A stretch of DNA of 44,574 nucleotides from Burkholderiales bacterium (GTDB taxonomy: Bacteria > Pseudomonadota > Gammaproteobacteria > Burkholderiales > Burkholderiaceae_C). Shown in pieces: positions 25,526 to 34,655 of the stretch (position 1 is the first letter of the stretch; the number at the start of each line of letters is the position of its first letter). Below the pieces are notes generated by a model. The model was not told where the DNA came from. It saw only the letters and a list, made by a program, of their open reading frames with translations, and searched no databases. The position numbers and the translations under genes were made by a program. The stretch spans positions 1-44,574 of the forward strand of contig RXJV01000041.1 of NCBI GenBank assembly GCA_003963075.1, read 5' to 3'.

Positions 25526-27042
25526 CCGTGGTGTGAACAGGCGCTCGCGCCGCGGGACGGCAGCTGGCCCAGCCAGTCGGCCACGGCGGCCTGCTGCGTT
25601 GCCGTCAGGTGCAGGCCAAGCTTGCTGCGCCGCCACAGCACATCCTCGGCGCTGCGGGCCCATTCGTTGTCCACCAGATGGCGCAGTTCGGACTCGTGCA
25701 GGCCGGGCGCCACCTCGGCACCGGGCGGTGCGGCCAGCAGGGCCTCGGCCTGGCTGCCGTAGGCGCGGGCGAGGCGGCGCACGTCGGCGGCGGCGCGGCC
25801 CGGGTGGCGGGCCTGCAGCGCGGCGGCGAAGGCGTCGATGTCGACCCCGTGGGCGCCGAGGTCGCCGCCGGGCAGCCGGGTGTTCGCGGTCCAGGGCCGG
25901 CGCGCGTCGCCGAGCAGGCGGCCGATCTGGCTGGCGCCGTCTTCGGCCAGCTTGCGGTAGGTCGTCAGCTTGCCGCCCCAGACATTGAGCAGCGGCGCGC
26001 CGGCGCCCGCGTCGGCTTCCAGCAGGTAGTCGCGCGTGACGGCCGAGGCCGAGCCGCCTTCGTCCAGCAGCGGGCGCACGCCGGCAAAACTCCACAGCAC
26101 ATCGGCCGGGCGCACCGGCTGGGCCAGGTAGCGGCTGGCCTGCTCGCAGAGGTAGTCGACCTCGGCCCCATCGATGGCTGCGCGGGACGGCGGGTCCGCG
26201 TGCTCGGGCAGCTCGATGTCGGTCGTGCCGATCAGCGTGAAGCGGCCCTCGTAGGGGATCGCGAAGATGATGCGGCCGTCTGGGTTCTGGAAGATGTAGG
26301 CGTGGTCGTGGCTGAAGCGCTGGGACACGACGATGTGGCTGCCCTTCACCAACCGGAGCCCGCGCGCCGGCAGCGGCTGGCGGTCGGTGCCTTGCGTGTG
26401 GTCGCGCAGAAAGCGCTCGGCCCAGGGGCCGGCCGCGTTGACCAGGGCGCGCGCGCGCAGCTCGCGCCCGCCCTGCAGGCTGACCCGCCAACCGTCGGCG
26501 CTGCGCACTGCCTCGGTGACGGCGCAGCGCGTCAGCACCTCGGCGCCGCGCGCGCGGGCATCCAGAGCGTTCAGCACCACGAGGCGGGCATCGTCCACCC
26601 AGCCGTCGGAGTAGACGAAGCCGCGCGTGAATTCGGGCTTCAACGGTGCGCCATAGCGGCTGCCGTGCAGGCGCAGCCCCTGCGAGCCCGGCAGCAGCTC
26701 GCGGCGGGCCAGGTGGTCGTACAGGAACAGGCCGATGCGGATCATCCAGGCCGGGCGCAGATGCGGCGCATGCGGCAGCACGAAGCGCAGCGGCTGGATC
26801 AGCTGCGGCGCGCTCCTCAGCAGCACCTCGCGTTCCTGCAGCGCCTTGGCGACCAGCGAGAACTCGTAGGTTTCCAGGTAGCGCAGCCCGCCGTGCACCA
26901 GCTTGGTGGAGGCCGACGAGGTGTGCGCGGCCAGGTCGTCACGCTCGGCCAGCAGCACGCGCCAGCCGCGGCCGGCAAGGTCACGCGCCAGGCCCGTGCC
27001 GTTGATGCCGCCACCGACCACCACAAGGTCAAAATCGTCCAT
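25522..27042 (-). CDS. glpD: Aerobic glycerol-3-phosphate dehydrogenase GlpD
   Basis: A 506-residue FAD-dependent, membrane-associated dehydrogenase that oxidises glycerol-3-phosphate to dihydroxyacetone phosphate and passes electrons to quinone. The amino end DLVVVGGGINGTGLARDLAGRG is the FAD dinucleotide fold. STKLVHGGLRYLE, FVLPHAPHLRPAWMIRIGLFLYDHL, NAAGPWAERF, GSHIVV, IFAIPYEGRFTLIGTTD and WGGKLTTYRKLAE are all family signatures. The usual length is 500-530. It diverges from glpK with only 26 bp between the two start codons; a TAGAGT hexamer (27049-27054, minus strand) ends 6 nt before its ATG. Together with glpK it forms the glycerol catabolic pair. No glpF or glpR is adjacent. Confidence 0.95.
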   Translation of the reverse strand: MDDFDLVVVGGGINGTGLARDLAGRGWRVLLAERDDLAAHTSSASTKLVHGGLRYLETYEFSLVAKALQEREVLLRSAPQLIQPLRFVLPHAPHLRPAWMIRIGLFLYDHLARRELLPGSQGLRLHGSRYGAPLKPEFTRGFVYSDGWVDDARLVVLNALDARARGAEVLTRCAVTEAVRSADGWRVSLQGGRELRARALVNAAGPWAERFLRDHTQGTDRQPLPARGLRLVKGSHIVVSQRFSHDHAYIFQNPDGRIIFAIPYEGRFTLIGTTDIELPEHADPPSRAAIDGAEVDYLCEQASRYLAQPVRPADVLWSFAGVRPLLDEGGSASAVTRDYLLEADAGAGAPLLNVWGGKLTTYRKLAEDGASQIGRLLGDARRPWTANTRLPGGDLGAHGVDIDAFAAALQARHPGRAAADVRRLARAYGSQAEALLAAPPGAEVAPGLHESELRHLVDNEWARSAEDVLWRRSKLGLHLTATQQAAVADWLGQLPSRGASACSHHG

Positions 27043-27068
27043 GCAACGACTCTAAGTGAACGGACGCC

Positions 27069-28535
27069 ATGGATGCATTGCTTGCGCTGGACCAGGGGAC
27101 TTCCAGTTCGCGCGCTCTCGTCTTCGACCGAACCGGCCGGCTGCTGGCCTCGGCCCAGCGTGAGCTGACCCAGCACTACCCGCAGCCGGGCTGGGTGGAG
27201 CACGATGCCGGCGAGATCTGGTCCGGCCAGCTGGCCTGCGCACGCGAGGCCCTGGCCGCAGCGGACGCCCAGGTGGTGGCCATCGGCATCACCAACCAGC
27301 GCGAAACCACCGTGCTGTGGGACCGCAAGACCGGCGAACCGCTGCATCGCGCCCTGGTCTGGCAGGACCGCCGCACGGCGGCCTTCTGCGAGACCCTGAA
27401 ACAGCAGGGCGCGGAGCCGCGCGTGCGCGAGCTCACCGGCCTGGTGCTGGACCCGTATTTCTCGGCCACCAAGCTGCGCTGGCTGCTCGACCATGTGCCT
27501 GGCGCCCGCGAGCGCGCCGCGCGCGGCGAGCTGGCCTTTGGCACGGTCGACAGCTGGCTGCTGTGGCAGCTCAGCGGCGGCCGGGTGCATGCGACCGACC
27601 CGAGCAATGCCTCGCGCACCCTGCTGTTCGACATCCATCGCGGCGACTGGAGCGACGAGCTGCTGGGCCTGTTCGACATCCCGCGTTCACTGCTGCCCGA
27701 AGTGAGGCCGTCGGCCGGCCGCTTCGGCCATGCCAGCGAGTTCGGCCTGCCCATCACCGGCATCGCGGGTGACCAGCAGGCAGCGCTGTTCGGCCAGGCG
27801 GCCCTGCACCCCGGCCAGGCCAAGAACACCTATGGCACCGGCTGCTTCCTGCTGATGCACACCGGCACCCAGGCGCGTCATTCCACGCAGGGCCTGGTGA
27901 CGACGCGCGCCGCGCAGGCCGGCGCGGCGGCGCAGTTCGCGCTGGAGGGCAGCGTCTTCGTCGGCGGCGCCGTGGTGCAGTGGCTGCGCGACGGGCTGCG
28001 TGCGATCGGCGGCAGCGGCGAGGTGCAGGCTTTGGCCGAAAGCGTGCCGGATGCCGGCGGCGTGATGTTCGTGCCTGCCTTCGCCGGCCTGGGCGCGCCC
28101 TATTGGCGGCCCGACGCCCGCGGCGCGCTGCTGGGCCTGACCCGCGGCACCACGCAGGCCCACATCGCCCGCGCCGCGCTGGAGAGCATTGCCTTTCAGA
28201 GTGCTGCGGTGTTGGCGGCGATGAATGCCGATGTCGGTGCCCACGAGCGCCTGACCGAACTGCGCGTCGACGGGGGCGCCAGCGCCAACGACCTGCTGAT
28301 GCAGTTCCAGGCCGACCTGCTCGGCATCCCGGTGCTGCGGCCGCGCGTCATCGAGACCACCGCGCTGGGTGCGGCCTTGCTGGCCGGACTCGGTGCCGGC
28401 CTGTATGCGTCGACCGGCGAGATCGGTGCGATCTGGCAGCTGGACCGCGACTTCGTGCCGCGCATGTCGCGCGACGAGGCCGGTGCGCGCCAGGCGCAAT
28501 GGGACCGCGCGGTGCGGCAGGTGCTGGCGGGCTGA
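27069..28535 (+). CDS. glpK: Glycerol kinase GlpK
   Basis: A 488-residue FGGY-family kinase that phosphorylates glycerol to glycerol-3-phosphate, the substrate of the GlpD encoded opposite. It shows [16 protein letters not shown] (residues 4-19), [70 protein letters not shown], the carboxy [13 protein letters not shown], and [19 protein letters not shown]. Length and motif order are complete. Promoter sequence must lie in the 26-bp gap or inside glpD. The gene ends 12 bp before a convergent DUF805 gene. Confidence 0.96.
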   Translation: MDALLALDQGTSSSRALVFDRTGRLLASAQRELTQHYPQPGWVEHDAGEIWSGQLACAREALAAADAQVVAIGITNQRETTVLWDRKTGEPLHRALVWQDRRTAAFCETLKQQGAEPRVRELTGLVLDPYFSATKLRWLLDHVPGARERAARGELAFGTVDSWLLWQLSGGRVHATDPSNASRTLLFDIHRGDWSDELLGLFDIPRSLLPEVRPSAGRFGHASEFGLPITGIAGDQQAALFGQAALHPGQAKNTYGTGCFLLMHTGTQARHSTQGLVTTRAAQAGAAAQFALEGSVFVGGAVVQWLRDGLRAIGGSGEVQALAESVPDAGGVMFVPAFAGLGAPYWRPDARGALLGLTRGTTQAHIARAALESIAFQSAAVLAAMNADVGAHERLTELRVDGGASANDLLMQFQADLLGIPVLRPRVIETTALGAALLAGLGAGLYASTGEIGAIWQLDRDFVPRMSRDEAGARQAQWDRAVRQVLAG

Positions 28536-28547
28536 GCCGGGGAGGGC

Positions 28548-28856
28548 TCAGTCGGGCTGGCGGCTTTCCATCGCCAGCAGCACCACCAGCACGATGAACC
28601 CGACCACCGGGATCAGGCCGACCAGTTGCCACCAGCCGCTCTTGCCGGTGTCGTGCAGGCGTCGCGTGGCGGCGGCGAGCGACGGCAGCAACAGCCCGAG
28701 GAAGACGATGGTGCTGGCGACATAGCCGATCGCGCCGGCGACCAGGCTGGCGAGGATGCTGAAGAGGAAGAACCACCAGTACTCCGAGCGGCTCGCACGC
28801 CCGGAGAAGTCGGCGTATTTGTTGAAGCAGACCCTGATCGATTCCTGAAAGGTCAT
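28548..28856 (-). CDS. DUF805 family small membrane protein
   Basis: A 102-residue inner-membrane protein with the DUF805 signatures: CFNKYADFSGRASRSEYWWFFLF, two central hydrophobic helices, ATRRLHDTGKSGWWQLVGLIP, and a final helix. Function of the family is unknown. A strong ggagagg lies just before the ATG at 28856, unlike many genes here. It is divergent from the VOC gene across a 165-bp gap in which I see no clear site. Confidence 0.9.
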   Translation of the reverse strand: MTFQESIRVCFNKYADFSGRASRSEYWWFFLFSILASLVAGAIGYVASTIVFLGLLLPSLAAATRRLHDTGKSGWWQLVGLIPVVGFIVLVVLLAMESRQPD

Positions 28857-29021
28857 GGCCTCTCCACGGCTGTTGACTCACATGGATGCTAGGGCGCCGC
28901 ATGGGATGGCGCACCCCCAATAACCCGCCTTGGGCTGCCCCTGGGCAAGAGCTCAGCTGCTGACATGCCCTGGCAGGTCGGCCGGTGCAGCATGCAGGCT
29001 TCACCACTCCAGGAGCCCGCC

Positions 29022-29417
29022 ATGAATTTCGCCTACACCATCGTCTACGTGGCCGATGTCGCCGCATCGCTGGCCTTCTTCGACCGGGCCTTCGGCCTGA
29101 AGCCACGCTTCCTGCACGAGAGCGGGGCCTACGGCGAGGTCGAGACCGGCGCAGGCGGCGCGACCCTGGCTTTCGTTGACCATGCCACCGCGCGCGACAG
29201 CGTGCAGCACGACTATGTCGCGGCCGACGCGAGCCCCGTACCGCTGGGCATGGAGATCGGCTTCACGGTCGCCGATGTGGCCGCGGCCTTCGAGCGCGCC
29301 GTGGCCGCAGGCGCGCACCCGCTCGCCGCACCGACCGTCAAGCCCTGGGGCCAGACGGTGGCCTATGTGCGTTGCCCGGACGGGGCTCTGGTCGAACTCT
29401 GCACGTCGATGGGCTGA
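29022..29417 (+). CDS. VOC (glyoxalase/bleomycin resistance-like) protein
   Basis: A 131-residue single vicinal-oxygen-chelate domain with the paired beta-alpha-beta-beta-beta units: MNFAYTIVYVADVAASLAFFDRAFGLKPRFL, then EIGFTVADVAAAFERAVAAGAHPLAAPTVKPWGQTVAYVRCPDGALVELC. Glu in the last strand and Tyr/His at the first strand could hold a metal. Substrate is unknown; dimeric lyase or detoxifying roles are typical. aggag lies 7 nt before the ATG at 29022. Confidence 0.85.
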   Translation: MNFAYTIVYVADVAASLAFFDRAFGLKPRFLHESGAYGEVETGAGGATLAFVDHATARDSVQHDYVAADASPVPLGMEIGFTVADVAAAFERAVAAGAHPLAAPTVKPWGQTVAYVRCPDGALVELCTSMG

Positions 29418-29498
29418 AGCCGCGCCTTCGCGGGGCGGGCGCCGTGGGCGGTGAAGAGCTGGTCGACAGCAAGGGCCTGCGACTCGGGCGCAATGAAT

Positions 29499-29538
29499 AA
29501 GGCGTCCCTGCCGCGATGCCTCGCGGCCTGGACGCCTT
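29499..29538 (-). terminator. Strong hairpin downstream of the lipoprotein genes
   Basis: Arms aaggcgtcc (29499-29507) and ggacgcctt (29530-29538) are perfect complements, and inside them gccgcg and cgcggc pair after a ct/ct mismatch, leaving a 6-nt loop. On the minus strand the stem is followed by a weak T-rich run (TTATTCATT), so it most likely ends transcription of the lipoprotein gene that stops at 29574; it can also stop the convergent VOC gene. Confidence 0.7.
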
Positions 29539-29573
29539 CACTAGAGCTCAGGCGGCAGTGGCGCCGCGCCGGC

Positions 29574-31568
29574 TTACTTCGGCTGCTGGCTGCCGCTGAA
29601 GTACTTGATGGTGTAGGCCTTGAGCGTGCCGTCCGCCTGCGGGATGGCCGAGATGGCCACGCGCGCACCGACGGTCAGGCCCTGGGTCAGGGCTGCGAGG
29701 CCCGCGGTGGAGCTGAGGTCCTGCGGCGTCACCGTCACCTGGTCCTTGCTGCGGTCGACCTGGTAGGCCAGCGTCGCCGAGCCGCTGGTGGTGCTGTAGC
29801 CCACCGTCACCGGCTTGCTGCCCTTGGGCACCGTGATCGTGAAGCTGTTGGTGGCGTTGTTCACGCTCGCCACCGTGGCCAGCGGCAGGTTGGTGGGCGA
29901 GAGCACGACCCAGGGCGCGGACCAGCCGTTCGGTGCCGCCTTGTCGCCCCAGCGCGCATAGCTCGCACCCTGGGCGTAGACCTGGCCTGCGGTGCCGCCG
30001 AAGTCCACGCTGCCATTGGTGGCCGAGACAAAGCTGGTGACGGCGCCAGTCCCGCTGGTCACCAGGCTCGGGAAGCTCCAGTTCCAGTACTTGAAGCCGG
30101 TGATCGCATTGCCGTTGGCGTCGCTGCCATTGGCCGTGGCGGCATCGATATAGCTCAGGTTGACGTTGTAGCCGTCGCCGCCGGTATTGAAGCTGCGGGT
30201 GTAGATGAAGCCGGCAGCGGTGACGCTGGAGATGCGGCCGTCAAAGGCGGCGGTCTCGATGTCGACCGTCTTGGCCACGAGGGTCGGCGCGAGCGGGTCG
30301 ACCGCCTGCACGTGCACCTTGAAGCCGCGCACCAGGTTCTTGGCGGCCGCAAAGGCCGGGCCGCTGCCGATCGCGGTGGTGTCGCTCAGCGCGTTCTCGG
30401 GCGTGCGGAAGAAGAACTGCGTCTTGGCATCGATGACCATCTTCACCGGCTTGCCGTTCTCATCGGCCACCACCATCTCGCTGCCAGCATTGTTGATGCG
30501 CAGCACATGGCCTTCGGGGCTGAGCCAGACGGTGTTGAAGTTCGACGAGATCCACACCCGCGTGGCCACCAGCGTGCCGTTCTGCTGGTAGCGCGTCGCC
30601 ACGCGAACGTATTTGCCGGCCGCAAGCGCCGCGGACACGCTGGCGAAGCTCTTGACGGTGCTTTCCTGCTTGGCATCGATGTCGTAGACGAGCGTGCCAT
30701 TGGTTGCGTCCGCCAGCACATTGACGTTCACGCCGGTGTCCGTGGCCGTCTCGGGTGACACCGCAGGCGTGGTGGGCAGCTGCTTGCTGTAGGTCAGCGT
30801 GCTGCTGTCGCTCGACAGGTTGACGACCTTGCCATAGTGATGGCGCATCACCAGGCGGGTCAGGTCGGACACCTTCTTGTGCTTGACCGGGCCGTTGAAG
30901 TTGACCGCCCAGGTCGCCTGGGTGCTGCCCACCGGCACATGGCCGGTCAGGAAGGCCGGGTGATCGAGGTCGAATTCGACATTGATCGCCGCGCCCGGCG
31001 TGGTGGGCACGACCAGCGGCTTGTCGAACTTGACCGGCACCGTGACGGTCAGCGCGCCGGCTGCACCGGTCGCGCCTTGGATCTGGATGCGGCTGCTCGG
31101 GATCACCGTGCCGGCGGCCTCGGAGAAGCCCGGCTCGGGGTCGGCGGCCACCGTCAGGCTCACGTCGCCGGGGTTGGCCGACAGCGTCAGGCTGACGCCG
31201 GTATAGGTGTCGCCCGCGGTCAGCGTGACCTTGTTGAGCAGCTCGCCGATCTGGTTCAGCTGGGCCAGGTTCAGCGGCAGCGGCGTGCTGCCCAGCGGCA
31301 CGCTGACGCTGCTGCCATCCTGCTTGGTCAGCGACAGAGACAGCAGCTTGACGCCGATGGTGCCCCAGTCTTCGTTGGAGCCGTCGCTGAACAACAGCGG
31401 CACGTCCACGTTGACCGCCTGAGGCGTCGGGTTCGGGGCCGGTGCGGCGCTGCTGCCACCGCCGCCGCCGCAGGCGGCCAGCGCCGCGATCAGGATCAGG
31501 CTCAGGGAGCCGAGGGCAATTTGGCCCGGGCGAAGCGTTGCATCGGATGGGGTGGGGGTGATCTTCAT
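29574..31568 (-). CDS. Lipoprotein with DUF4382-like domain, tandem copy 1
   Basis: A 664-residue lipoprotein. The signal ends in a lipobox (LIAALAAC, Cys near residue 33) followed by a Gly/Ser/Pro linker. Residues 53-200 (VDVPLLFSDGSNEDWGTIGVKLLSLSL through TVPVKFDKPLVVP) have the DUF4382 layout of strands with an early acidic turn. The rest is a series of beta-rich segments (VRVATRYQQNGTLVATRVWISS, GKPVKMVIDAKTQFFFRTPE, GRISSVTAAGFIYTRSF) like DUF5666 or OB-type repeats. Cell-surface or periplasmic location is inferred; function is unknown. gaggac lies 7 nt before the ATG. It is near-identical in layout to the gene at 32083-34071, and both end in FSGSQQPK or YSGSQQPK. Confidence 0.88.
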   Translation of the reverse strand: MKITPTPSDATLRPGQIALGSLSLILIAALAACGGGGGSSAAPAPNPTPQAVNVDVPLLFSDGSNEDWGTIGVKLLSLSLTKQDGSSVSVPLGSTPLPLNLAQLNQIGELLNKVTLTAGDTYTGVSLTLSANPGDVSLTVAADPEPGFSEAAGTVIPSSRIQIQGATGAAGALTVTVPVKFDKPLVVPTTPGAAINVEFDLDHPAFLTGHVPVGSTQATWAVNFNGPVKHKKVSDLTRLVMRHHYGKVVNLSSDSSTLTYSKQLPTTPAVSPETATDTGVNVNVLADATNGTLVYDIDAKQESTVKSFASVSAALAAGKYVRVATRYQQNGTLVATRVWISSNFNTVWLSPEGHVLRINNAGSEMVVADENGKPVKMVIDAKTQFFFRTPENALSDTTAIGSGPAFAAAKNLVRGFKVHVQAVDPLAPTLVAKTVDIETAAFDGRISSVTAAGFIYTRSFNTGGDGYNVNLSYIDAATANGSDANGNAITGFKYWNWSFPSLVTSGTGAVTSFVSATNGSVDFGGTAGQVYAQGASYARWGDKAAPNGWSAPWVVLSPTNLPLATVASVNNATNSFTITVPKGSKPVTVGYSTTSGSATLAYQVDRSKDQVTVTPQDLSSTAGLAALTQGLTVGARVAISAIPQADGTLKAYTIKYFSGSQQPK

Positions 31569-32082
31569 GCGGATGTCCTCGTGGGGCGATGTTGGACGGA
31601 TCGCTGGATGGCGACCCAGCGAGATCGGCCGCCGCGCCCGCCAGGGCTTGTGCAGCGGTCCGCAGGCTAACGGCCCATGCCCACCCGGGATTACCGTTGG
31701 GTGGTAAACCTCTGTTGCCCGTTTGTACGGTGTGACGCAGTCGGCAAACCGGCCCGGTGGACGGGCGCGGGTCAGCCTTTGTCAGATGCCGGTCACATCG
31801 GCAAACGGTCATGCCCCGATGAACTTGGCCACCACGGGCTCCCTCTCGCCCACGGTGGGCCGGGTGAGCCCGAGACTCGCCGCGTGATGCATGTCCCTGG
31901 GGCCCCGCCTTGGCTTCGCGCGGCGGCCCGGCCTCGGCAAGGGGCGCTAGCCCTGGGCGCCGAACCGCTGGTTGGCAGCGAGTGACGGCCTAGGGGCGTT
32001 GATGGCGCCCAGGGTTGCCAAGTCAGGCGCGCCGCGAGGGCCGCGGCACGCCGGGGTGGCGCGGCCTGTGCCGCGCTCGGAC
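31569..32082. other. Intergenic region, duplicated upstream region of lipoprotein copy 1
   Basis: No convincing gene lies here. The part next to the gene repeats features of the region upstream of copy 2: ggcgatgttggacgg at 31594, and an attenuated TTTACC-to-AATCCcGGG stretch. Bases 31944-32022 closely match 34466-34539 in the same relative place (about 380-400 nt upstream of each gene). A small dyad ttacc-gttgggt-ggtaa lies at 31691-31707. The duplication junction must fall between about 32022 and 32083. Confidence 0.6.
31944..32022. repeat. Partial copy of the block at 34466-34539
   Basis: The stretch matches the second block base for base over most of its length with a 4-nt indel near its left end. 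Read on the minus strand it gives LATLGAINAPRPSLAANQ and then a stop after FGAQG, against LASLGTVSAPWPTLAANQ in the other copy; many differences are silent. Confidence 0.6.
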
Positions 32083-34071
32083 TCACTTCGGCTGCTGGCT
32101 GCCGCTGTAGAACTTGAGGGTGTAGGCCTTGAGCGTGCCGTCCGCCTGCGGGATGGCCGAGATGGCCACGCGCGTGCCGACGGTCAGGCCCTGGGTCAGG
32201 GCCGCGAGGCCGGCGGTGGAGCTGAGGTCCTGCGGCGTCACCGTCACCTTGTCCTTGTTGCGGTCGACCTGGTAGGCCAGGGTGGCCGAGCCGCTGGTCG
32301 TGCTGTAGTTCACCTTCACCGGCTTGCTGCCCTTGGGCACCGTGATGGTGAAGCTGTTGGTCGCGTTGTTCACGCTCGCCACCGTGGCCAGCGGCAGGTT
32401 GGTGGGCGAGAGCACGACCCAGGGCACGGACCAGCCGTTCGGGGCCGCCTTGTTGCCGCCCCAGCGCGCATAGCTCGCGCCCTGCGCATAGACCTGGCCT
32501 GCGGTGCCGCCGAAGTCGACCGCGCTGCCATTGGTGGCCTTGATGAAGCTGCTCACCGCATCGGCGCCGCTGGTCACCTGGTTCGGCAGGCCCCAGTTCC
32601 AGTACTTGAAGCCGTTGATCGGGTTGCCATTGGCGTCGGTGCCGTTGGCGGTGGCGGCGTCGATATAGCTCATCGACACGTTGTAGCCGTCACTACCGGT
32701 GTTGAAGCCGCGGGTGTAGATGAAGCCGGCCGGCGTGACGCTGGAGATGCGGCCATCGTAGGCGGCGGTCTCGATGTCGACCGTCTTGGCCACGAGGGTC
32801 GGCGCGAGCGGGTCGACCGCCTGCACGTGCACCTTGAAGCCGCGCACCAGGTTCTTGCCAGCCGCAAAGGCCGGGCCGCTGCCGATCGCGGTGGTGTCGC
32901 TCTGCGCGTTCTCGGGCGTGCGGAAGAAGAACTGCGTCTTGCCATCGATGACCATCTTCACCGGCTTGCCCGCCTCGTCGGACATCACCAATTCGGTGCC
33001 GGCGCTGTTGATGCGCAGCACATGGCCCTCGGGGCTCAGCCAGACGGTGTTGAAGACCGACGCGATCCACACCCGGGTGGCCACCAGCGTGCCGTTCTGC
33101 TGATAGCGCGCCGCCACGCGAACGTATTTGCCCGCTGCGAGGGCGCTGGACACGCTGGCAAAGCTCTTGACCGTGCTCTCGCGCTTGGTGTCGATGTCGT
33201 AGACCAGAGTGCCGTTGGTCGCGTCGGCCAGCACCGTCACGTTCACCCCGGTGTCGGTGGCCGTCTCCGGCGTCACGACGGGCGTGGTCGGCAACTGCTT
33301 GCTGTAGGTCAGCGAGCTGTTGTCGCTCGACAGGCTGACCACCTTGCCATAGTGATGGCGCATGACCAAGCGGGTCAGATCGGTCACCTTCTTGTGCTTG
33401 ACCGGGCCGTTGAAATTGACTGCCCAGGTCGTCTGGCTGCTGCCGACTGGCACATGGCCGGTCAGGAAGGCCGGGTGATCGAGGTCGAACTCGACGTTGA
33501 TCGCCGCGCCCGGCGTGTTGGGCACGACCAGCGGCTTGTCAAACTTGACGGGCACCGTGACGGTCTGGGCGCCCGCGGCGCCGGTGGCGCCCTGAATCTG
33601 GATGCGGCTGCTGGGGATCTGCGTGCCGGCGGTTTCGGCGAAGCCGGGTTCGGGGTCGGCAGCCACCGTCAGGCTGATGTCGCCCGGGTTGGCCGCCAGC
33701 GTCGCGGTGACGCCGGTGAAGGTGTCGCCGGCATTCAGCGTGACCTTGTTGAGCAGTTCGCCGATCTGGTTCAGCTGGGCCAGGTTGAGCGGCAGTGGCG
33801 CGCTGCCCAGCGGCACGTCGACACTGCTGCCGTCCTGCTTGGTGAGCGACAGCTTCAGCAGCTTGACGCCGATGGTGGCCCAGTTTTCGGTGGAGGCATC
33901 GCTGATGAACAGCGGCACGTCCACCTTGCCCTGAGGTTTCTGATTCGGGTTGAGCTGGGCATTGCCGCCGCCGCAGGCGGCCAGGGCGGCGATCAGGGCC
34001 AGGCTGAGGGAACCCAGAGCCAGGGGGCCCGGGCGCAGCGATGCATCGGTGGAGGTGCGGAAGATGTTCAT
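32083..34071 (-). CDS. Lipoprotein with DUF4382-like domain, tandem copy 2
   Basis: A 662-residue paralogue of the gene at 29574-31568, aligning end to end with few changes. Differences concentrate in the linker after the lipobox Cys (GGGNAQLNPNQKPQGKVD here, a Gly/Ser/Ala/Pro run in copy 1), and there is a small indel near TNGSAVDFGGTAGQ and RWGGNKAAPNGW. The lipobox LIAALAAC, the DUF4382-like domain and beta-rich carboxy repeats are all intact. Third-position changes are common while protein sequence is kept, so both copies look under selection. The ATG at 34071 (MNIFRTSTDASLRPG) is chosen by alignment with copy 1; a longer in-frame start at 34188 lacks support. Function unknown. Confidence 0.87.
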   Translation of the reverse strand: MNIFRTSTDASLRPGPLALGSLSLALIAALAACGGGNAQLNPNQKPQGKVDVPLFISDASTENWATIGVKLLKLSLTKQDGSSVDVPLGSAPLPLNLAQLNQIGELLNKVTLNAGDTFTGVTATLAANPGDISLTVAADPEPGFAETAGTQIPSSRIQIQGATGAAGAQTVTVPVKFDKPLVVPNTPGAAINVEFDLDHPAFLTGHVPVGSSQTTWAVNFNGPVKHKKVTDLTRLVMRHHYGKVVSLSSDNSSLTYSKQLPTTPVVTPETATDTGVNVTVLADATNGTLVYDIDTKRESTVKSFASVSSALAAGKYVRVAARYQQNGTLVATRVWIASVFNTVWLSPEGHVLRINSAGTELVMSDEAGKPVKMVIDGKTQFFFRTPENAQSDTTAIGSGPAFAAGKNLVRGFKVHVQAVDPLAPTLVAKTVDIETAAYDGRISSVTPAGFIYTRGFNTGSDGYNVSMSYIDAATANGTDANGNPINGFKYWNWGLPNQVTSGADAVSSFIKATNGSAVDFGGTAGQVYAQGASYARWGGNKAAPNGWSVPWVVLSPTNLPLATVASVNNATNSFTITVPKGSKPVKVNYSTTSGSATLAYQVDRNKDKVTVTPQDLSSTAGLAALTQGLTVGTRVAISAIPQADGTLKAYTLKFYSGSQQPK

Positions 34072-34326
34072 ACGGGAGATCCAGGTGAGGCGATGTTGGA
34101 CGGGCCGCTGCATCGCAACGCGTCCGCTGCATCCGGCAGGGCTGTTGCAGGGGGCGCAGGCGCTAGCCGATGCGAACCCCGGATTCAATCCCGCCGGACG
34201 GTAAAGTTATGTTATCGACGCCGCTACAGTGCGGCGACCGTCAAACCGGCCGATCGGCGGCAGAGACAGGCGGCGGTCAGCCCGGATTCAGAGTCCGCTC
34301 AGATTGGCGGTCAGGCCCGCGACAGG

Positions 34327-34584
34327 TCAGCGTTCGCGACGGTCAAAGGCGATGCCGCCGGCCGACGATTGCCGGCGCCGTGTCGGCGCGTGGCCAGCCG
34401 AGCCCTGCAGGCCCGCGGGTTCCGGCTGCGCCTGCTTGGGGCAGGCCTGCGCGGTCGTGGGGCGCGCGCTCTGGGCGACGAACAGTTGGTTGGCCGCGAG
34501 CGTCGGCCATGGCGCGCTGACGGTGCCCAGGCTGGCGAGGGCCCTGGGCTGGGGGCCGCCGATGTGGGAGGCGTGGAGGGCCAT
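34327..34584 (-). CDS. Possible small protein, 85 codons, unrecognised
   Basis: An ATG at 34584 opens an 85-codon frame (MALHASHIGGPQPRALASLG, middle LAANQLFVAQSARP, and a basic end FDRRER). It would be divergent from the WYL regulator and on the strand of the lipoprotein genes. The only support is its partial copy at 31944-32022, where most differences fall at third codon positions in this frame. Against it are the lack of a ribosome site, low complexity and the early stop in the other copy. I rate it uncertain. Confidence 0.25.
   Translation of the reverse strand: MALHASHIGGPQPRALASLGTVSAPWPTLAANQLFVAQSARPTTAQACPKQAQPEPAGLQGSAGHAPTRRRQSSAGGIAFDRRER
34466..34539. repeat. Conserved upstream block of lipoprotein copy 2
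   Basis: Paired with 31944-32022. Its distance from the copy 2 start (about 395 nt) matches the distance of the other block from the copy 1 start (about 376 nt), which shows that the duplicated unit includes the upstream region. Confidence 0.6.
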
Positions 34585-34640
34585 GGTGGGTGCGGCGTGT
34601 TGGTCGGGTCTCCGGGCCAAGTGCAAGACCCGTGCCCAGT

Positions 34641-34655
34641 CCCGCACAATGCGGG
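34641..34655. promoter_or_regulatory. Inverted repeat and cACAAT element before the WYL regulator
   Basis: CCCGCA-caa-TGCGGG is a perfect 6-bp inverted repeat 4 nt before the ATG at 34660. It contains cACAAT (34645-34650), a -10-like hexamer 9 nt before the start. An autoregulatory operator overlapping the promoter is one reading. Confidence 0.4.

Noticed and set aside
31793-32086. 97-codon minus-strand frame in the gap between lipoprotein genes
   Set aside because: It is in a different frame from the duplicated block, Pro/Arg/Ser-rich, and has no homologue in the other copy's upstream region.
31972-34070. Long plus-strand frame of 1127 codons ending in the WYL regulator
   Set aside because: Only its last 231 codons have protein character (the regulator); the rest is antisense to lipoprotein copy 2. 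The ATG at 34660 is taken as the true start.
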